Assembly (NCBI GenBank): GCA_934667505.1
Contig: CAKULY010000020.1
Coordinates: 1 to 36,540 of the forward strand
Direction of reading: 5' to 3'
Length of the DNA: 36,540 bases
Source of the DNA: an uncultured Treponema sp.
GTDB lineage: Bacteria; Spirochaetota; Spirochaetia; Treponematales; Treponemataceae
The translations under genes were made by a program, and so were the position numbers. This document shows positions 25,277 through 33,494 of the stretch, one piece after another. Within the stretch, counting starts at the first letter, position 1. The number at the start of each line of letters is the position of its first letter. The notes beneath the pieces were generated by a model. That model had not been told where the DNA came from and searched no databases. It worked only from the letters and a program-made list of their open reading frames with translations.

Positions 25277-25681
25277 TCAACTTTTCATCAAGTCTGCGAT
25301 TGTAATTCCATCAAAAAAATTATTTATAAGGGAATCTAGCTTGCTCCACATCGACAGAGTTCTGCATACACCGACTCTAGGACAGGCAGGTGCTCCGCTT
25401 TCGAGGCAAGCAACAGGAGCAAGAGAGCCTTCTGTAATGCGGAGAATTTCTCCAATTTTGTAGTCTTGCGGTTTTCGGTTCAGTTTATAACCGCCACCTT
25501 TACCGTGCAAGCCTTGCACAAAACCGTTTTTAGAAAGAAGAGTCATTATGGATTCCATATACTTTTGAGAAATATTTTGCCTTGAAGAAATATCCTTTAA
25601 AGGTATATAACCTGCTTCCATATTTTCAGCAAGGTCTACTAAAACCCTAAGAGCGTATCTTCCACGCGTAGAAACAATCAT
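25277..25681 (-). CDS. Rrf2-family (IscR-like) transcription regulator, 134 aa
   Basis: ATG 25681 follows RBS GAGG by 5 nt. An N-terminal winged HTH (STRGRYALRVLVDLAEN, LKDISSRQNISQKYME, KNGFVQGLHGKGGGYKL) is typical of Rrf2. Three cysteines, Cys92, Cys100 and Cys106, in VACLESGAPACPRVGVCRTL match the Fe-S ligand cluster of IscR-type members, with the first spacing two residues longer than in E. coli IscR. It is cotranscribed with mnmA, whose product consumes sulfur, so it probably senses Fe-S or sulfur status and may autoregulate from the promoter at 25702-25731. In Firmicutes, Rrf2-mnmA neighbours usually include a cysteine desulfurase gene; none is here. Confidence 0.92.
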   Translation of the reverse strand: MIVSTRGRYALRVLVDLAENMEAGYIPLKDISSRQNISQKYMESIMTLLSKNGFVQGLHGKGGGYKLNRKPQDYKIGEILRITEGSLAPVACLESGAPACPRVGVCRTLSMWSKLDSLINNFFDGITIADLMKS

Positions 25682-25701
25682 AAAAGCCTCTTATACAACC
25701 T

Positions 25702-25731
25702 ACTATACCACAAGGTAAATAGGTATGTAAA
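25702..25731 (-). promoter_or_regulatory. Candidate promoter and operator of the Rrf2-mnmA operon
   Basis: Minus-strand TTTACA (25731-25726), an 18-nt spacer, TATAGT (25707-25702), 20 bases before the ATG. The surrounding sequence has an imperfect dyad, ATACCTA ... TAGGTTGTAT, overlapping the promoter, where an autoregulating Rrf2 protein would bind. Confidence 0.5.
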
Positions 25732-25936
25732 TAGCCCAAACCTCGAGTTTTTGGAAAAATAAACAAAAGCGTAAGCGAATTTGCAATTTGTGAAGACTTT
25801 GTGCGATTAGAACAACTAAAGTTGCGTAGCACCCCAATTCCATTCAAACGAAGTGCGAGCACAACCGTCTGAACAAAGTGTAAATTCGCTGAAAGCATTT
25901 TTTTCATAATTTATAAAAAACTCGAAGTTTGGGCTA
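25732..25936. repeat. MITE-like palindromic element with a nested palindromic insertion (copy 1)
   Basis: Ends are inverted repeats of 21 bp with 20 matches (25732-25752 and 25916-25936). The last 50 bp (25891-25940) match 30478-30528 almost base for base. Relative to that copy, about 117 bp (25772-25889) are extra and are bounded by their own 12-bp inverted repeat with 11 matches (25774-25785 and 25879-25890). It fills most of the divergent gap between the Rrf2 and phosphohexomutase genes. No coding capacity was seen. Confidence 0.7.
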
Positions 25937-25962
25937 AACAGAGAATACTTGCAAAGTCAATA

Positions 25963-25991
25963 TTGTACACAAAAATAAAATGTACTAAAAT
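25963..25991 (+). promoter_or_regulatory. Candidate promoter of the first phosphohexomutase gene
   Basis: TTGTAC (25963-25968), 17-nt spacer, TAAAAT (25986-25991). The ATG at 25998 falls at the expected transcription start, with no RBS, so the mRNA may be leaderless. Confidence 0.45.
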
Positions 25992-25997
25992 AAATAT

Positions 25998-27764
25998 ATG
26001 GATATTAACATGATTTTATCTGCATCTGGCTGGCGAAAAGTTTTTGCAGAATCAAACAACGAACAAGATAAAACTAAAGAAATTGGCAGTGTAAATGCTG
26101 CTATAAGCGTATTTGCCGCATACTGTTTTTCAGACTATATAAAAAAAACTGCAAAAAAAGATTTTCCAACTATCATTTTAGGAACGGATACAAGACCTAC
26201 AGGTGAAAAAATTGCAAACTTTTGCATAAAAACATTTGTTTCACAAAATATAGACTTAAGATTCATAGGAGTAACAGCTGCTCCAGAAATAATGGCGTAT
26301 TCAAAACAGGCTGATGGATTTATGTATATATCTGCAAGTCATAATCCTATAGGACACAACGGAATAAAATTTGGGCTTGATTCCGGAGGCGTTTTAAATG
26401 CAGAACAAAACGCCCAGCTTACGGAAGATTTTAAAAAACTTTGCCTGCAAGCGGATGCGGAAAAAAAAGCAAACGATATAATTGCAAAGGCAGATTCCAA
26501 AAAGATTGAAGAAATCTATAAAAAAATGCCAGAATTAAAAAAGCAAGCATTGGATGCCTACAAAGATTTTTTAAAAGAAACGACTACAGCGGAACACGAA
26601 ATCCAAAAACAAGCAAAACTTCTGCAAGAAATAAAAAATGCCGCAGCGAAAAAAGATATTGGAATTGTATGCGACATGAACGGCTCTGCCAGGAGCGTTT
26701 CCGTTGATAAAGAATTTTTTTCAGAACTGGGAATTAATTTCTACGCAATTAATGACAAGCCTGGCGAAATTGTTCACGAAATAATTCCAGAATCAGAAAA
26801 TCTTGTTTATGTTGCTTCCGAAATGGAAAGGCTTCATGCAAACGGCATAAAAAATGTACTGCTCGGATATATGCCAGACTGCGATGGAGACCGCGGAAAT
26901 ATAGTTTACTGGAGCGAAGCGCAGCAAAAATCTGTAATTTTAAAAGCTCAAGAAGTTTTTAGTCTTTCTGTAGTAGCAGAACTAAGTTTTAGCAAGTGGA
27001 AAAACAGACATTCAAAAGATTTTAATCCTGCAGTAGTTGTTAATTGTCCTACAAGCATGAGAATTGACGAAATAGCAGAAATGTTTGGAGCGAAAGTGTT
27101 TAGAGCAGAAGTCGGAGAAGCAAATGTTGTAAACCTTGCTACAGAAGCTAGAAACAAAGGCTACGATGTACGAATATTCGGAGAAGGCTCAAATGGCGGC
27201 ACGATAACGTATCCCTGCGCCGTTCGAGACCCTATAAATACAGTCTTTGCAATAATCAAACTTCTTTCAATAAAAGAAATATACAACTTGTGGTGTTCAG
27301 TTTCTGGAACAGCCCCAAAAGAAAACTATTCTTTAGATGATATTCTAGATTCCATGCCAAAATACACTACAACAGGTGTAAGCGAACCTAGAGCTATACT
27401 TCACGTAAAAACTAGCGACCATTCAGTTTTAAAAAGGAACTTTCAAAAAGTTTTTGAATCTCAATGGGAACAAAATTATCAAGAGCTATATTCAAAGTAT
27501 GGAATAAAAGAATGGGAATGTGTTATAACGAACGGCACAAAACAAATAGGAAACATAACTGATTTTTCAAGCAGCGGCAAAGGCGGATTAAAAATTAAGT
27601 TTTATGATGAAAACGACACGCCGATAGCATTTATTTGGATGCGAGGAAGCGGAACTGAACCTGTTTTTAGAATTATGTGCGACGTAAAAGGTGACCGCCC
27701 CCAAATGGAAAAAGAACTTTTACAGTGGGAAACTAAAATGATTGAAGCTGCAGACAAAATGTAA
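25998..27764 (+). CDS. Alpha-D-phosphohexomutase family protein (first of two), 588 aa
   Basis: Interconverts 1- and 6-phosphates of hexoses or a related sugar. All four family motifs are present: catalytic phosphoserine loop YISASHNP (Ser114), metal loop DCDGDR (294-298), sugar-specificity loop GEGSNGGT, and phosphate-binding RGSGTEPVFRIM near the C-terminus. Lysine-rich, poorly conserved helices occupy about 150-220. The sugar loop differs from the GLEES found in the downstream enzyme, so the two probably act on different sugars. The start ATG has no RBS and may be leaderless. It is followed by a 286-bp gap with hairpins, so the two mutase genes may be separate transcripts. The substrate is not determinable from sequence. 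Confidence 0.88.
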   Translation: MDINMILSASGWRKVFAESNNEQDKTKEIGSVNAAISVFAAYCFSDYIKKTAKKDFPTIILGTDTRPTGEKIANFCIKTFVSQNIDLRFIGVTAAPEIMAYSKQADGFMYISASHNPIGHNGIKFGLDSGGVLNAEQNAQLTEDFKKLCLQADAEKKANDIIAKADSKKIEEIYKKMPELKKQALDAYKDFLKETTTAEHEIQKQAKLLQEIKNAAAKKDIGIVCDMNGSARSVSVDKEFFSELGINFYAINDKPGEIVHEIIPESENLVYVASEMERLHANGIKNVLLGYMPDCDGDRGNIVYWSEAQQKSVILKAQEVFSLSVVAELSFSKWKNRHSKDFNPAVVVNCPTSMRIDEIAEMFGAKVFRAEVGEANVVNLATEARNKGYDVRIFGEGSNGGTITYPCAVRDPINTVFAIIKLLSIKEIYNLWCSVSGTAPKENYSLDDILDSMPKYTTTGVSEPRAILHVKTSDHSVLKRNFQKVFESQWEQNYQELYSKYGIKEWECVITNGTKQIGNITDFSSSGKGGLKIKFYDENDTPIAFIWMRGSGTEPVFRIMCDVKGDRPQMEKELLQWETKMIEAADKM

Positions 27765-27886
27765 GCATTTATAAGCATAAGTTATGAAATTTTATATTCC
27801 CAAAATACTATAAAAACAGAGAATCTGTACTTCCTTAACGTATAAAAATTCGCTATACTCTTTACAAATAATAAAGATATTTCTAA

Positions 27887-27904
27887 AAACTTCTTTTGAA
27901 GTTT
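27887..27904 (+). repeat. 7-bp hairpin in the gap between mutase genes
   Basis: AAACTTC (27887-27893) pairs with GAAGTTT (27898-27904) across four T. It may help end transcription of the first mutase gene, but no U-tract follows. Confidence 0.35.
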
Positions 27905-27927
27905 GAAATACATCAAATACGTCTGGT

Positions 27928-27956
27928 CAAGGTATGTGCTTACGCTAAAAACCTTG
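27928..27956. repeat. Hairpin CAAGGT/ACCTTG, relative of the 21096-21142 terminator
   Basis: 6-bp stem around ATGTGCTTACGCTAAAA; the loop words TGTGC, CTT and CGCTAAAAA also occur in order in the loop of the 21096-21142 hairpin read on the minus strand. In both places the 31-bp palindromic repeat follows directly. Confidence 0.4.
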
Positions 27957-27962
27957 GTCACT

Positions 27963-27993
27963 CGTTTTTAAGGTTTGCATAAACCTTAAATCA
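27963..27993 (+). repeat. 31-bp palindromic repeat, copy 2
   Basis: Copy of 21140-21170 (27 of 31 identical). Here TTTAAGGTTT pairs perfectly with AAACCTTAAA across a GCAT loop (27967-27990). Confidence 0.65.
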
Positions 27994-28050
27994 AAATAAA
28001 TTTTCGCATTTATATTTGCATTTATAAAAGAATTGTTTTGGAGGAATGTG

Positions 28051-29829
28051 ATGGATAAAGTCGAAATTCTTAGAAGAGCAAAAGAATATATTGCTGCAGA
28101 AAAGGACGAAAGATTTCGTAAAGAAGTCGAAGAATTAGTTCAGAAAGAAGATATGAAAGAGCTTGAAGATCGCTTCTATCAAACTCTTGAATTCGGAACA
28201 GGTGGACTTCGAGGAATCATGGGCGGCGGAACTAACCGCATGAATACACTTGAAATAAATCTTGCCACTCAAGGACTTGCAAATTACGTTATAAAAGCAT
28301 TTCCCCAAAAGGCTGCTGAAGGTAAACTTAGCGCAGTAATAGCTTATGACAGCAGAAAAAATTCAGATGTATTTGCAGAAGCAACAGCCCTAATATTTGC
28401 AGCAAATGGAATCAAAGCATACCTTTTTTCAGGACTTCGCCCTACTCCAGAACTTTCTTTTGCAATCAGAACATTAAAAGCCGACACAGGAGTTGTAGTT
28501 ACAGCTTCGCACAATCCTAAAATCTACAATGGATACAAAGCTTACTGGAATGATGGTGCGCAAGTAATAGAGCCTCACGATGTAGGTATAATTGAAGAAG
28601 TAAACAAAGTCACAAATGTAAAAACAATTTCAAAAGAAGAAGCTCTAAAAAACGGCTCTCTTGTGATAATTGACAAAGAAATAGACGAGCCATACTGGGA
28701 AATGTGCAAAAAGCAGCTTTTCCGTCCAGAACTCATAAAGGAATATGCAAAAAACGTAAGCATAGTTTATACTCCTCTTCATGGAACTGGAGCGATGCAC
28801 GTTGAAAAAGTTCTAGGAGATTTAGGATTAAAAGTAACGACTGTTCCAGAACAAAGGGAACCGGACGGAAACTTTCCTACAGTTGAAAAACCTAATCCAG
28901 AAGAAAAACCTGCTCTTAAAATGGCCGTTGAACTTGGCGAAAAACTTAAAGCCGACTGCGTAATGGCAACAGATCCTGATTCAGATAGATTTGGAACAGC
29001 TTTCCCAGATAAAAATGGAAACTTTGTGCTTCTTTCAGGAAATCAAATGGGCGCGCTCCTTATGGAATATATTTTCCTTTCTAGAAAGGAATTAGGCAAG
29101 CTTCCTAAAGATTCGTACTGTGTTCGTTCTATTGTTACCTCGCCTTTTGGAGACGAAATCTGCCGCAAATACGGAGTCGAAATGATAGAATGCCTTACAG
29201 GGTTCAAATGGATTGCAGCCGTAGAAGCAGAACGAGAAGCTAGCAATAAAGGAACTTATGTATTCGGTTTAGAAGAAAGTTATGGATACAAAATCGAAAC
29301 AGAAGTAATGGACAAAGACGGCGTTTCCGCTGCAGCAATGTGCGCAGAAATGACAATGTATTGGCGTTCAAAAGGAAAATCGCTTCTTGAACATCTTGAT
29401 GATATGTACAAAGAATATGGATATTTTGAAGACCGCTCAATTTCAAAGAATTTCTTAGGCTCAGAAGGTATTGCGATAATGAAAAACATTATGAACAAAC
29501 TTCGAACAGAAGGGCTTAAGACTCTTGCAGGAAAAAAGGTTTTAAAGATTCGAGACGTACAGACAAGTTGCGAATATTCACCAGAGAACCCTGATAAAAA
29601 ACAGAAATTAAATCTGCCGAAAAGCAACGTAATTCAGTTTTTCCTTGAAGGAGGCACTATTGTAAGCGCAAGACCTTCTGGAACAGAACCAAAGATTAAG
29701 TTTTATATCAATACAAAGAATGAAGTCGGAGGAGCAAAGTGTGACGGTTGCCTTGCCGCAGCTAAAAAAGAAGCCTCTGCTCTTTGCGATTTAATTGCAG
29801 ATGATATAAACAAGATGCTTGCTTCTTAA
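28051..29829 (+). CDS. Phosphoglucomutase/phosphomannomutase (PgcA-type), 592 aa
   Basis: Likely interconverts glucose-1-phosphate and glucose-6-phosphate, feeding glycogen and cell-surface sugar synthesis. Motifs: FGTGGLRGIMGGGTNRMN (48-65, substrate phosphate entry), catalytic TASHNP (Ser153), metal loop DPDSDRFG (about 312), sugar loop GLEESYGY, and phosphate-binding RPSGTEPKIKFY (about 549). Length and the FGTGGLRG opening match the Bacillus PgcA-type subfamily. The start is ATG 28051 with RBS GGAGG at 6-nt spacing; the longer reading from TTG 28033 runs through that RBS and is rejected. Followed after 22 bp by the exonuclease gene, so the two may share a transcript. Confidence 0.93.
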   Translation: MDKVEILRRAKEYIAAEKDERFRKEVEELVQKEDMKELEDRFYQTLEFGTGGLRGIMGGGTNRMNTLEINLATQGLANYVIKAFPQKAAEGKLSAVIAYDSRKNSDVFAEATALIFAANGIKAYLFSGLRPTPELSFAIRTLKADTGVVVTASHNPKIYNGYKAYWNDGAQVIEPHDVGIIEEVNKVTNVKTISKEEALKNGSLVIIDKEIDEPYWEMCKKQLFRPELIKEYAKNVSIVYTPLHGTGAMHVEKVLGDLGLKVTTVPEQREPDGNFPTVEKPNPEEKPALKMAVELGEKLKADCVMATDPDSDRFGTAFPDKNGNFVLLSGNQMGALLMEYIFLSRKELGKLPKDSYCVRSIVTSPFGDEICRKYGVEMIECLTGFKWIAAVEAEREASNKGTYVFGLEESYGYKIETEVMDKDGVSAAAMCAEMTMYWRSKGKSLLEHLDDMYKEYGYFEDRSISKNFLGSEGIAIMKNIMNKLRTEGLKTLAGKKVLKIRDVQTSCEYSPENPDKKQKLNLPKSNVIQFFLEGGTIVSARPSGTEPKIKFYINTKNEVGGAKCDGCLAAAKKEASALCDLIADDINKMLAS

Positions 29830-29851
29830 AAGTTGTTAAAAACGTTTTATA

Positions 29852-30433
29852 ATGAATTTAACAAACAGATTTTTAAAAGACTACAGAAATATGTACCGTT
29901 TAGTAAAAGACGGTACAACTTTTGTAGCGTTCGACACAGAAACAACAGGTTTAAGTGCCCAGAATTGTAGAATTATTGAAATAGGCGCTGTAAAATTCAA
30001 CAATTCTGGCATACTTGGTTCGTTTAACTCTCTTATAAATCCTGAATGCCATATTCCAGAAGAATGTACTCAAATTAATCACATAACAGATTCCATGGTA
30101 GAATCGAAACCCATTATAAAAGAACTTTTGCCGTCTTTTATGGATTTTATTAAAGATGCAGTTCTAATCGGACACAATGTCCAGTTTGACATAAGATTTT
30201 TGGATGCCGAACTTGAACGTTGTTTTATGCCGATTGCAGAAAACACAATAATAGATACATTGCAATTTAGTAGATGGGCATTTCCAGAACAACAAAAATA
30301 CAGGCAACCGCTCATTGCAAGTCTTTTAGGAATAGAAGTAAAAGATGCCCACAGAGCTTACGACGACGCTTTTGTTTGCGCAAATATTTTTCTAAACTTA
30401 ATAAAAGCGACTTCTCAAAGGCAAAAGATTTAG
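29852..30433 (+). CDS. DnaQ-like DEDDh 3'-5' exonuclease, 193 aa
   Basis: Exo I motif AFDTETTG (Asp28, Glu30), Exo II GHNVQFDIRFL (Asp113), Exo III HRAYDDAF (His167, Asp172) give the complete DEDDh active site. The whole protein is the exonuclease domain; no polymerase-binding tail or UvrC part is seen. Could be a proofreading epsilon subunit or an RNase T/ribonuclease-type relative; sequence alone does not decide. The ATG at 29852 has no RBS and is 22 bp from the mutase stop. An alternative ATG at 29891 (MYRLVKDG) would keep all catalytic residues. Confidence 0.85.
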   Translation: MNLTNRFLKDYRNMYRLVKDGTTFVAFDTETTGLSAQNCRIIEIGAVKFNNSGILGSFNSLINPECHIPEECTQINHITDSMVESKPIIKELLPSFMDFIKDAVLIGHNVQFDIRFLDAELERCFMPIAENTIIDTLQFSRWAFPEQQKYRQPLIASLLGIEVKDAHRAYDDAFVCANIFLNLIKATSQRQKI

Positions 30434-30440
30434 ACAAAAC

Positions 30441-30523
30441 AGCCTGAACTTGAGTTAAAAAAATGAATAAAAGCGTTGAAAGCTTTTTTTTCTAACAGTT
30501 ATAAAAAACTCGAAGCTTAGGCT
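30441..30523. repeat. MITE-like palindromic element, short copy 2, acting as bidirectional terminator
   Basis: Ends AGCCTGAACTTGAGTT and AACTCGAAGCTTAGGCT form an imperfect inverted repeat enclosing an AAAAGC/GCTTTT hairpin with eight T (30469-30490). It lies between convergent genes ending at 30433 and 30532. The right half matches copy 1 at 25891-25940. It lacks the 117-bp nested insert of copy 1. Confidence 0.65.
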
Positions 30524-30531
30524 AAACAAGT

Positions 30532-31419
30532 TTATCCTCTAGGAGCTGTTACAGGATTAACAGGTTTCCCATTTTGAAAGACCATAAACTTTATAGAAGA
30601 GTTATTTCCTTTTCCTGTCACTCCAAGTTCACTATTAAAAAGAACGTAATCGCCTTTTTTTACAGTAACTTTTCCAAGTCCTGAATATGAATAAATTAGA
30701 CCAGTTTTTGACTGAATAAAAATAACTTCGCCAAAGCCGCGGTAAACTCCTGTATACATAACAGTCCCTTCGCGGACGCATTTTACAGCCTCAGAATCAT
30801 TTCCTGTTAATTGAACACCGCTAACCTTCCCATTAACCTTTTTTACAATAGGATTTTTTAACGGCCAAACAACAGATGAAGAAACTTTTATATCAGAAGT
30901 TGTGTTTTTTTCATTTTTTTCTATATTATTCTTTAGAATCTTATCAACATCTTCATTTTTATCTTTTGATTTTTTTTCGCTTTTATCAGAAGATGGCACA
31001 TATAGCTTTTGCCCGATTTTTAAAGTTGAATTAGGATCAAGATTATTCATAGCCATCAACTCTGGAACTTTTATATCATACTTTCTAGAAATACCATACA
31101 GAGTGTCACCCTTTACTACGGTATACAAGGTAGAATCTTTTTTAATTGAAGAAGATTTTTGCTCACCGGTCTTACTCGAAGAAAGGGCTGCCGCGTTGCT
31201 TATATCGGCAGAAGGAATTGTAAGTTTTGCACCTTCTTTTAAAATATCACTTTCGCTTAAATTATTTGCGGTTCTAAGCTCAGCAACTGTAATTTCATAT
31301 TTTCTACTAATGGAATAGAGAGTGTCGCCTTTTTTTACAGTATATACCGAATCAGAAAAAGAAAACTGCAATTGTATAAAAAAAAGTAAACCGAAAATAT
31401 AAATTTTAGAAAATCTCAT
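30532..31419 (-). CDS. LysM x2 plus degenerate LytM (M23) envelope protein, 295 aa
   Basis: Signal peptide (about 1-22) precedes two LysM peptidoglycan-binding domains (25-69, VYTVKKGDTLYSISRKY; 98-142, LYTVVKGDTLYGISRKY), a lysine-rich linker (143-178) and a LytM-like domain (185-290). The metal sites look lost: the first ligand region reads GVQLTGNDSEAV without His, the YxHL position reads YSYSGLG, and the final HxH reads GNNSSIKFMV. It is probably a cell-wall-bound regulator or adhesin rather than a peptidase. From memory, the T. pallidum protein Tp0155 has LysM plus M23 domains and binds fibronectin; orthology is not checked. 38 bp after the HD-domain gene. Confidence 0.88.
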   Translation of the reverse strand: MRFSKIYIFGLLFFIQLQFSFSDSVYTVKKGDTLYSISRKYEITVAELRTANNLSESDILKEGAKLTIPSADISNAAALSSSKTGEQKSSSIKKDSTLYTVVKGDTLYGISRKYDIKVPELMAMNNLDPNSTLKIGQKLYVPSSDKSEKKSKDKNEDVDKILKNNIEKNEKNTTSDIKVSSSVVWPLKNPIVKKVNGKVSGVQLTGNDSEAVKCVREGTVMYTGVYRGFGEVIFIQSKTGLIYSYSGLGKVTVKKGDYVLFNSELGVTGKGNNSSIKFMVFQNGKPVNPVTAPRG

Positions 31420-31457
31420 ATAATAATTATCGGAATAAGTTTTATTTTTTTTTACAA

Positions 31458-32678
31458 CTATTCAACAATTTCTCTAAAAAGTTTGCCTACATCAATTCCA
31501 TTAATTATTTTTCCTTTTGGATAATTGTTCAGCATGCTTTCTCTGCCGTGCGCAAGGTGATTTGATGTAATACCATGTTTTATTGAAATATCGGCTTCCA
31601 TGAGAGCAGAAAGGTGGTCCGCAATTCTAACAGTTTTTCCATCAACAGGACAAAACTCTTCAGCATTGTAAAGATTGTTTAATTCTTCCCAAGAAACTTG
31701 CTTTACTTTTCCTTCTTTTAGGATTTTATTTGAAAATTCATCGCTGGTGTAAAAAATAAGCTGCTCAACAAAAAAAGGTTCCATAAGAGGAACTAGCTCT
31801 TTGCTAACGATTTCATCTTCAATTTTTTTTACAATATTTGGCAGCTCATCAGTTGCCTGTTTTACTGGCGAAATAATATCCCTTGTAACAGCTTCTGGCA
31901 AATCGTGGAAAAGTCCTGTAAAAAAATCATTTACAATTCTCCATTCAGGCATTTTTTGTCCACAGTTTCTGCACAATAAAAGCGTCATTATGGCGACAAA
32001 GTAACAATGCCCCAAAACACTTGTTTTTGGAACTCGAGGCGTCTGATTCCAACGAATTTGAAAGCGAAGCTGCTCTATTTTCATAAGAAAATCAAAAGAC
32101 CTTTGATGTGTCATTAATTTTTGCAATCCTGTAAGGTCAAGAAACTTCTGCAAATCAGTCTGCAAATCGCTGTTTATGTTTTTCAGGCGTTCCACTTCAT
32201 TTACAACGGAAAGCATTTGAAACTCCCTCATTGTTGCATATTTGTCAGCAGCCGAAAAAATTCTTGCAGCCGCCTGGCTTTTTTGAGGAATAGGAACAGA
32301 ACCTGCCTTTTGCGCAACATAAACTGAAAATTTTTCAAACAAATCTTCATCGTTCATTATTGGCTTGTATTGATTAAGAACCCATTCGTTTAGTTTTAAA
32401 TATTCTTGCAAAAAATTATGCTTCAGCATAGAAAGAACAGGAGCTTTTATGTCGCAAAGGGAAATTTTCTTTAATAAATCAAATAAAGATGCATAAATCA
32501 TCCATGTCCAATCTACAAATACACCTCTAGATTCTTCAAACTTTCCTATGATATAGGCAAGAACCATCTTTTCTCCAGCCTTGTCCATTTCAACCAAATC
32601 AAAAGGCCGAATAAGGTCTGTCCAGCGTTGAATCGAAAAGCCTTCAAAAATCTTTAAAGCAAACTGTTGACTAATCAT
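31458..32678 (-). CDS. HD-domain phosphohydrolase (YfbR-like), 406 aa
   Basis: ATG 32678 follows RBS AGGGG. Residues about 215-370 carry the metal ligands of the HD superfamily: His224 (LGHCYFV), His258-Asp259 (LFHDLPEAVTRD) and Asp354 (RIADHLSALMEA). The sequence HDLPEAVTRDIISPVK resembles YfbR-type 5'-deoxynucleotidases (HDxxEV..GDxPxPVK), so nucleotide dephosphorylation is plausible. An N-terminal alpha-helical region of about 210 residues with no recognised domain makes it twice as long as YfbR and may bind another protein. It lies 12 bp after the unknown 267-aa gene, in the recN run. Confidence 0.78.
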   Translation of the reverse strand: MISQQFALKIFEGFSIQRWTDLIRPFDLVEMDKAGEKMVLAYIIGKFEESRGVFVDWTWMIYASLFDLLKKISLCDIKAPVLSMLKHNFLQEYLKLNEWVLNQYKPIMNDEDLFEKFSVYVAQKAGSVPIPQKSQAAARIFSAADKYATMREFQMLSVVNEVERLKNINSDLQTDLQKFLDLTGLQKLMTHQRSFDFLMKIEQLRFQIRWNQTPRVPKTSVLGHCYFVAIMTLLLCRNCGQKMPEWRIVNDFFTGLFHDLPEAVTRDIISPVKQATDELPNIVKKIEDEIVSKELVPLMEPFFVEQLIFYTSDEFSNKILKEGKVKQVSWEELNNLYNAEEFCPVDGKTVRIADHLSALMEADISIKHGITSNHLAHGRESMLNNYPKGKIINGIDVGKLFREIVE

Positions 32679-32690
32679 AAATCCCCTGCA

Positions 32691-33494
32691 TCATCTACTA
32701 GAGCCAGACTTCTGATCTGCATCCATTTTATCTTTCCAGACAAGGGCTTTTTTCTTTATTTCTTCGGCTTCATTTCTATCACCTATGGCAATTGCAAGTT
32801 TATGCCTGGCAAGAAGAAATTTTATAGCATTCCGCATATCATCTATTCGGCGTGTGGAAGTTTCATACTTATCACGGTAACCGGATGCCGAAGATTCAAG
32901 GAGTTTTGAAATGAGCCTTATATACAGAACAGAAACCTCATAATCTTCATTATTCGGATCAAAATAAGACTTTACAGCTGTTCTCATGTCTATAAGATTT
33001 TTAGCGACTACTGCAAAACGCCCCTTTAGTTCAACAAACGACCACTTCCATTTTGAATTATCGCCAAAAGCGACTTCCAAGAGATTTATTGCCAATCCAA
33101 GTTTTCTTATAAGATAATAGCGTTCTGAAATTGTTTTATCTTGAATCTGCTCATAATTCTTTGTAAGTTCGGAATAAGACACATCAATAAAATTAGTTAC
33201 AAGTTCTTCAAGATAAATTATTGCCTTATAGAGAATTTTTCTAGCTTCGTTCAAAGCATCATTATTTTTTACTTCCAAGATTTTTAAAGAAAGACTGTTC
33301 TGAGCCATGTACAAAGAAGAAATGTAAATCATGTCATCGCAGAGCATAAGTTTTTTGTAAGGAGCATCAGAAGCCCCTCCATTTATTGAATTTAAAACTG
33401 TTTTTTCTTTTCCCAAAGTTGCAGTTATCTTTGATTGATACGGCTTTATCGCATCTGCAAATTCAAGTCTTGTTTGTTCTGAAATTTTTGCCAT
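32691..33494 (-). CDS. Unknown all-helical protein coupled to recN, 267 aa
   Basis: The second ATG of an ATGATG pair (33494) is chosen: GGAGG is 6 nt upstream, against 3 nt for ATG 33497. Its A is the last base of the recN TGA stop (TGATG), so translation is coupled. The protein is helical, charged and without signal peptide, membrane segment or recognised domain. Motif-like stretches include WSFVELKGRFAVVAKNLIDM, and a C-terminal region rich in Arg/Lys (RHKLAIAIGDRNEAEEIKKKA). Presumably cytoplasmic. Its conserved place between recN and an HD hydrolase would be worth testing. No function is proposed. Confidence 0.8.
   Translation of the reverse strand: MAKISEQTRLEFADAIKPYQSKITATLGKEKTVLNSINGGASDAPYKKLMLCDDMIYISSLYMAQNSLSLKILEVKNNDALNEARKILYKAIIYLEELVTNFIDVSYSELTKNYEQIQDKTISERYYLIRKLGLAINLLEVAFGDNSKWKWSFVELKGRFAVVAKNLIDMRTAVKSYFDPNNEDYEVSVLYIRLISKLLESSASGYRDKYETSTRRIDDMRNAIKFLLARHKLAIAIGDRNEAEEIKKKALVWKDKMDADQKSGSSR

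Noticed and set aside
25732..25936. Complete insertion sequence
   Set aside because: About 205 bp with no transposase and no clear target-site duplication; called MITE-like only.
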